NCBI RefSeq assembly: GCF_026745355.1
Contig: NC_079207.1
Coordinates: forward strand, 34,790,502-34,854,501
Length of the DNA stretch: 64,000 bases
Reading direction: 5' to 3'
Origin: Beta vulgaris subsp. vulgaris
Taxonomy: Eukaryota; Streptophyta; Magnoliopsida; Caryophyllales; Amaranthaceae
Below are positions 58,826 to 64,000 of this stretch, piece by piece (within the stretch, counting starts at the first letter, position 1; the number at the start of each line of letters is the position of its first letter). A program made the translations under genes and the position numbers. The notes beneath the pieces were generated by a model. The model had not been told where the DNA came from. It did not search any database and worked only from the letters and a program-made list of their open reading frames with translations.

Positions 58826-60597
58826 TGTAATACCCCATATTTTTAGTATTTATTTATATAATAAAATATTTATTTTATATTTATTTTCTAAAATAAATAT
58901 TTTAAGCAAAGGGTATTTTAGTTTTTTCATGATTTTTAATTATTTTGGCGGGAATATGGCGCCAAAATTGGATTTGTTAAGCTTTTGGTATTAAATCCTA
59001 GTCAAAAAATTCTGAAAACCAAAAAAAAAAAAAAAAAAAAAAAATTTTTTTTAGGGCCATATATTCCTACGGGATTTATGGTGAATGGAGGGAGTTTTGT
59101 TTTCCTATAACTTCCAAATTTATGATGGAGTTACAAATCTTGGTTTAATCCCTAATTTATGGTGAAGGTTACAAACATTTAATTTTTGAAATTAAGTACT
59201 ACCTATTCTACTCCTATAAATACCCCATACCTTAAGCCATCTTTTCCACACAAAAACTTTGAAGAATCCATACTCTTACTTCAAAGTTCTTCTTTCTCTT
59301 CCTATCTATTCTAGTTTTATATTTCTTATTCAAGTTTCAATTTTCTTTGGTTTAAGAAAAATATTTTCATATTTCTTACTCAAAAATATTATGCTCATGA
59401 TAGTAACATTCATGTTTAAATTCATGATTAAGTTCATGTGGTAAATTCTTATTGGTTGGTTATAGAAAGCTCAAGTATAAGAATAAGTGAAGATACTAGT
59501 ATACTTTTGTGCAAGATCAAGGTACGTTATGTAGCTAGATCTTTTGAAAGATGGTTTATGTGATAAAGTTGTTTATTGATTAATGGTTGGATTGGTTTAG
59601 AAATTTATTTGAAATGGTTAAATATTTTATTATTCACTCTTAAAGTGAAAAGAAGGAATGATTTTATCAATCATTTTTATATAGAAGTTTTGTTATCTTT
59701 TTGGAAAATTAAATTATTTTTACAAGGAAAGGTTGATTGGTTTTTATGAACTTTGAATGTTCAAAAAGTTGTTTGTGAAGAAAGGAGGTTTTTCATGACT
59801 TACAAGTCATATTATTATTATTTCCGCTTGATTAATATCAAGAGATTCAAAGTCCACTTGTTGGCAATTATAGTTACCCCTTGATATAGCTCCGTGATGG
59901 GATGACTAGCTTGGGGGTGTGCACACTTAGCAAAATAGAAGGGGAGATAAGAAGAGGAATTGTTTTCAGGATTTTTTAATCCAAGTTGTTTGGAAAGAGT
60001 TTATTCTTAAAAGTTATTCTTGAATTATATTCAAGTGTTTGGAAAGAGTTTGTTCTTAAAAGGTTGTTCTTGAATTATTATTCAAGTGTTTGGAAAGAGT
60101 TTGTTCTTAAAAGTTATTCTTGAATTATTATTAAGTGTTTGAAAATAGTTTATTCTTAAAGAGTTATTCTTGAATTATTGGTAATGGAGTTTTCGAAACG
60201 AAAAATTGTTATGAACTAACAAATGTGTTACTTATCTAGTACATTTCTACTCAGTTTTATACTGACGCGTATTTCTTTTTCCTATTTGGCTTTGCCCTGT
60301 TTACCTTTTGGTAAGCAGATTTGCAGGTGAATTTTGGATGTGCATGGGAGCATACTAGGAAGGGGATCTTCACCTAGATTAGAGTGTTTCATTTATTTTG
60401 AGTATTGAGACAATATTTACTTTTATTAATAAAGAAGTATTATTATTTTTGGTTAAAGTCTTCCGCTGCAAGTTATTTTGGTTAGTTAGTAGTTGGTTGC
60501 CGAAAGCGTGTTAGTCACGTGGCGGTAATACTCCTAAATTACTCAAATATTATTTATTAAATTATTTATTTAAAAGTGAGTAATTTGGGGTGTTACA
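58826..60597 (+). mobile_element. 5' LTR of the chromovirus, 1772 bp
   Basis: From TGTAATACCCCATA to GGGGTGTTACA. TATAAATA lies at 59215-59222. An A-run followed by T-run (59020-59051) and three to four ~60-base repeats with GTTTGGAAAGAGTTTGTTCTT (59990-60180) lie inside. Confidence 0.9.
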
Positions 60598-60600
60598 AAG

Positions 60601-60608
60601 TGGTATCA
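60601..60608 (+). promoter_or_regulatory. Primer-binding site (tRNA-Met type)
   Basis: TGGTATCA starting 3 bases after the LTR, the core of the initiator-Met primer site. The following bases do not match. Confidence 0.75.
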
Positions 60609-61525
60609 TTTTTCAGGTCTTGAAAAGATAAAAGTTGAAATTAAAATTGATGGGTAGACATAAGATGGGCATATAGAGTTTCGCATTTGCATTCTAAATT
60701 GTTTTTGTTAAGTTAATTGTTTTCTTTTTGACGAGTTGTATTGATGCATCTTGCTAGTACCAAAAAAAGGTATATATATTTATATTTTTTTATTTGGAAA
60801 GATGAAGGGTGTAGATATCTTGGGGTGACAAGCTCTGTCTAGGATTAGGAAGGCTCTCCACGCTGTGGGTAACTTCCTTACCTGGGAGCTATAATCACCT
60901 TGGCTATTCTATATCTTGAAATCAAGTACACTTTAAAATTTTTGAAATAAATATTTTAAGCCATAGTGGTGCATTTAGTACAAATTTGGATCATATTTTT
61001 TTAGTTAACATATATTAATATTACTTTTATGATGTTGTCTTGTGATATCTCAATTCTTCTTACTTTTATATGATTGTTGTTGGAAGTTGAGGAAAAAGTT
61101 TATGTTATTCCCTATGTATGGGATAAGCAAGAGTTATGCTGCATTGGCGAGAAAATAGTAGTACTATGTGCATTTTTTTTACCTTTCGAAAATACTTAGG
61201 CCAGTCTGATTATATGGCCATTGATGTGTGGAGAATGTTATTAAGACAGACATACGTACCAGAGTTTGAAGTCTTCAGTAACCTAGACATATATATTTTT
61301 TTGGCCATGAAGCGGCCTAATTGTCTTAAGAATATTTTGATACACTCAAATATTCTAGTAGTTGTTATGTATAAGGCCTAATATTTGGCCATGATATATG
61401 AAATATGTGATTGCTATGTTTTGAATTAGTTATACTTACATGCTTATTGAATTGTTTGGTAGTTAGACAACTATTCTATGAATGTTGGTTGAAATTTATC
61501 CTCAAACACCCTTATATCTAGCAAA
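60609..61525 (+). other. Untranslated leader of the chromovirus
   Basis: AT-rich, no recognised coding. An 81-residue open frame at 61136-61381 has no domain support. Confidence 0.5.
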
Positions 61526-62455
61526 ATGGCAGAAAGAAGGAGAAGGAGTATAAGTTCTATGGTTAGTAGGGTAGCAAAGATGCCTGAAAATGTCATTCAG
61601 GTGATAGATGATCAAGAAATCAAGTAGAGTGAAAAGTTTTCGTGAGGTCAGCAGTCAAACCTTCGACTTACTATGGGAAAGAAGACCCAACTGGCTTAGA
61701 AAACTAGATATGAGAATTCGATAAGCTTTTTAATGCTATAGTGTAACCTGAAAACCTAGGTTAATAATGTTGTTTATTATTTGAGAGATGTGGCAGACCT
61801 ATGGTGGAAACAAAGGAAAGATGATCCTTTAGAGGATCCGAACTTTGGTGGAACGAGTTTAATTTGAGGACTAAGTTTTATCCTCGTACTTAAGGAAGCA
61901 AAAGGCTATGGAGTTCACCAATCTGAGGATGGGGATGTGTCTGTTAATGAGTATTATAGCAAATTTTTGAGTTAATGAGTTCGCTTGATGAGATAGTACC
62001 ATATGAGACTTTGAAGGCCAAAGGTTTGAGGAAGGGTTAACCTTAAGTTGGGAGGAGTAACTTTTGAGACTCTTGATGAAATTTATGTAGAGCTGCTCAC
62101 TTATATATGGGATTTAACCAACAAAATGGAGATAAGAAGCCTAAAGCCCAATGGTGGATTTAACCAAACTGAGAAATACAATAGGTACCCTAGTCGGAAG
62201 CCTAATGGGAAGAAAGCTGAGAGAACCTTTTTTTTCTACAAAAGGTGTGATAAGAAATACCCTTGAAAGGATTGTCAAGACAACTTGGTGACATGCCATT
62301 ATTGTCTGAAATTGGGACACCGTGAGTATGAGTGTTTTAGAAAAGCTGGTGGAGAACCTGCAGTTGAACCTGACCCGAGTAGTAAGGCCCCTCAGAATGA
62401 TCAACAGAAGTTAGCTTCTTCCAATGCTGGTGTTAAACCAGGGATGGGGAATTAG
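61526..62455 (+). pseudogene. gag: Chromovirus gag (broken)
   Basis: Starts at Met 61526 (MAERRRRSISSMVSRVAK), with an in-frame TAG by 61625. The capsid core is seen in pieces: VVYYLRDVADLWWKQRKDD near 61770-61825, then RKQKAMEFTNLRMGDVSVNE near 61895-61950, and TFETLDEIYVELLTYIWDL near 62060-62115. The zinc knuckle CHYCLKLGHREYEC is complete (CX2CX4HX4C, about 62294-62335). At least five stops or shifts separate the pieces. Confidence 0.85.
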
Positions 62456-62539
62456 TCTAAAGGCAAAGTTTTCGTCATGAACCGCCATGAGGCTCATAAT
62501 GTTTCCGAGGTAGTAGTTGGAACCTTTTTCATAAATTCC

Positions 62540-62860
62540 TTGTCTGTCAAAGTTTATTTGATTTAGGAACATCTCATTCATTTATTTCTAGCACTTTAGT
62601 AGACAAGCTCCAGTTAAGCAGTCCAGTGTCTATTTCTTTGGAAATTGCGTTGCCATCAGGGAAAATGTTTAATTGTACTAGTTTGCATAGTCAAGTACCT
62701 TTAGTGATAGTTTGGGTGAAATTTTCATCCGACTTAGTTGAGTTTGCCTTGTCAGACCTCGATGTAGTTTTGGGGATGAGATGGTTGGGAAGATTGAAGG
62801 CTCAGATTGATTGTGAGGCCCAGAAGGTGTCCTTAGTCGGTCCAAGAAAGAAAGGGTGAC
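62540..62860 (+). pseudogene. Chromovirus protease
   Basis: LFDLGTSHSFISSTLVDKL, with the catalytic Asp at 62560-62562. The family motif is DSG; here Ser is Leu (TTA at 62563-62565), one base from TCA. It ends with the conserved LGMRWLGRLKAQIDC segment. A TAG lies just upstream in the adjoining frame, so translation from gag is broken. Confidence 0.8.
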
Positions 62861-62979
62861 TTATAGGAAGCTTGGGAAGGAGAAGGGAATGAAGATAGTG
62901 TCTGCGATGAGAATTCAATCTTATGTGAAGAAGGGGTGTCCTTATTCTTATGTGGAGTTCAGAGGATTGAAAAGGAAGA

Positions 62980-64000
62980 TGAGAATAGGGAGATCCGTCG
63001 TATCTGAGTTTCCTGATGTGTTTCCTGAAGAGATACCGGGTGTGCCACCGGTTAGGGATCTTGAGTTCACGTAGACTTGATGCCAGGAACCGGACCTATT
63101 TCAAAGGCTCCTATAGAATGGCTCCAGCTGAGATGAAAGAGTTAAAAGTTCAGTTGGAGGAGTTATTGGAAAAAGGGTATATAAGACCTAGTTCGTCTCC
63201 TTGGGGTGCACCTGTATTGTTCGTGAAAAAGAAGGATGGTAGTTTGAGGTTGTGCATTGATTATCGGGAGTTGAACAATGTGACGATCAAGAATAAGTAT
63301 CCCTTCCGAGAATAGATGATTTATTTGATCAGTTGAAAGGAGGGGGATTTTCTCGAAGATAGATTTGAGGTCAGGTTATCACCAATTGAGGATTGCTGAG
63401 GGTGATATTCTAAGACTGCTTTAGGACGCGTATGGTCACTATGAGTTCACAGTGATGCCTTTGGTCTGAATAACCACCTGCATGTTCATGGATTTGATGC
63501 ATAGGATTTTCAGGCCATACTTGGATAAATATGTGGTTGTGTTTATAGATGATATTTTGATATATTCGAAGGTAGAGCAGTCATGAGCTGCATTTGAGGG
63601 AAGTTTTGTCCACCCTAAGAGAGCATAAGTTGTACGCCAAGCTCTCTAAGTGTGAGTTTTGGTTGGATAGGTTGCATTTTTAGGACATGTTATCTAAAGG
63701 AAGGAGTTTCGTGGATCCTGCTAAGATTCAAGCGGTGCGCGAGTGGCCAAACCAAGAGTGTGTGATATAAGGAGTTTCCTTGGGTTAGCTGGTTACTATC
63801 GAAGATTTGTAAAGGATTTCTCGAATATCTGAGACCAATGACTAGCCTGATGAAGAAGAATGTAAGTTTGTTTGGATCCAGAGTGTGAGGAAGTTTTTTT
63901 CGGCGTTGAAGGAAAGGTTGACTACAACACCTGTTTTGGCTCTACCTGATGAAAGCCAGCAGTATGATGTTTATAGTGATGCTTCGAAATTTGGGTTAGG
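62980..64000 (+). pseudogene. pol: Chromovirus reverse transcriptase (partial)
   Basis: [20 protein letters not shown] opens the RT region. [19 protein letters not shown] and [20 protein letters not shown] follow after a shift near 63070. The palm motif lies near 63340-63400 after another shift. The catalytic FIDDILIYS is present with Asp-Asp at 63548-63553. The window ends within the connection/RNase H start (TTPVLALPDESQQYDVYSD). Frameshifts near 63315, 63450 and 63580 disable it. Confidence 0.88.

Larger units (their letters stand above)
58826..64000 (+). mobile_element. Chromovirus (Tekay/Del-like) retrotransposon, 5' part
   Basis: LTR, primer site, gag, protease and RT in order; it continues past the window. 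The lineage call rests on the LTR termini (TGTAATACCCC, GGGGTGTTACA), the Met primer site, the gag zinc knuckle and the RT sequence style. All coding parts have shifts or stops. Confidence 0.9.

Noticed and set aside
59020..59051. A-run considered as a LINE or SINE tail
   Set aside because: It lies inside the chromovirus LTR, is followed by a T-run, and has no target duplication or Pol III boxes upstream.

Overview
The window is repeat-rich nuclear DNA from a flowering plant, most likely a eudicot. The evidence is nested LTR retrotransposons (Ty3 Tat lineage, Ty3 chromovirus, Ty1/copia), hAT, Mutator-like, Stowaway and Helitron elements, and AT-rich GT-AG introns in a few damaged host genes. 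No rRNA, tRNA, CRISPR or bacterial-type operon was seen, and no intact host gene is complete inside the window. The species cannot be named from the sequence.

Layout. 1-2473: fragments of chromovirus-type LTRs and a relic leader with a tRNA-Arg-like primer site. 2474-7265: a 3'-truncated Tat element on the minus strand. 7266-12302: the 3' part of an unrecognised host gene, split by a 3.5 kb hAT transposon (8450-11989) with an 8-bp target duplication. 12303-21036: copy A of a composite block (copia inserted in a Tat relic), further hit by a Helitron and a solo LTR. 21154-23656: an inverted chromovirus-type LTR. 24125-36395: a DUF1218-type gene carrying a small hAT in its upstream region (itself holding a Stowaway MITE) and, in exon 2, a 10.7 kb Tat retrotransposon (25539-36269) with a 5-bp target duplication. 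36396-42258: gene debris, including one SnRK2-like kinase exon and the second exon of a phytocyanin. 42530-50950: a cluster of diverged direct repeats carrying four copies of phytocyanin exon 1, two copies of an unknown reading frame, Helitron ends and a Mutator-like insertion. 51014-52160: a Stowaway MITE and a copia gag/protease fragment. 52682-58825: copy B of the composite block. 58826-64000: the 5' part of a decayed chromovirus (LTR, primer site, gag, protease, RT) running off the end.

How the parts relate. Copies A and B are direct duplicates about 40 kb apart, and B preserves empty sites for two insertions in A: the Helitron (13837-15015) and the solo LTR (18343-20060). This fixes the relative order: Tat relic, then copia inside it, then an unassigned insert inside copia gag, then duplication, then Helitron and solo LTR in A. 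The large Tat element has coding parts in the usual order (gag, protease, RT, RNase H, second RNase H, integrase), then tandem repeats, then a decayed antisense gene with its own TATA box. All transposon coding regions here carry stops or frameshifts, so none looks autonomous.
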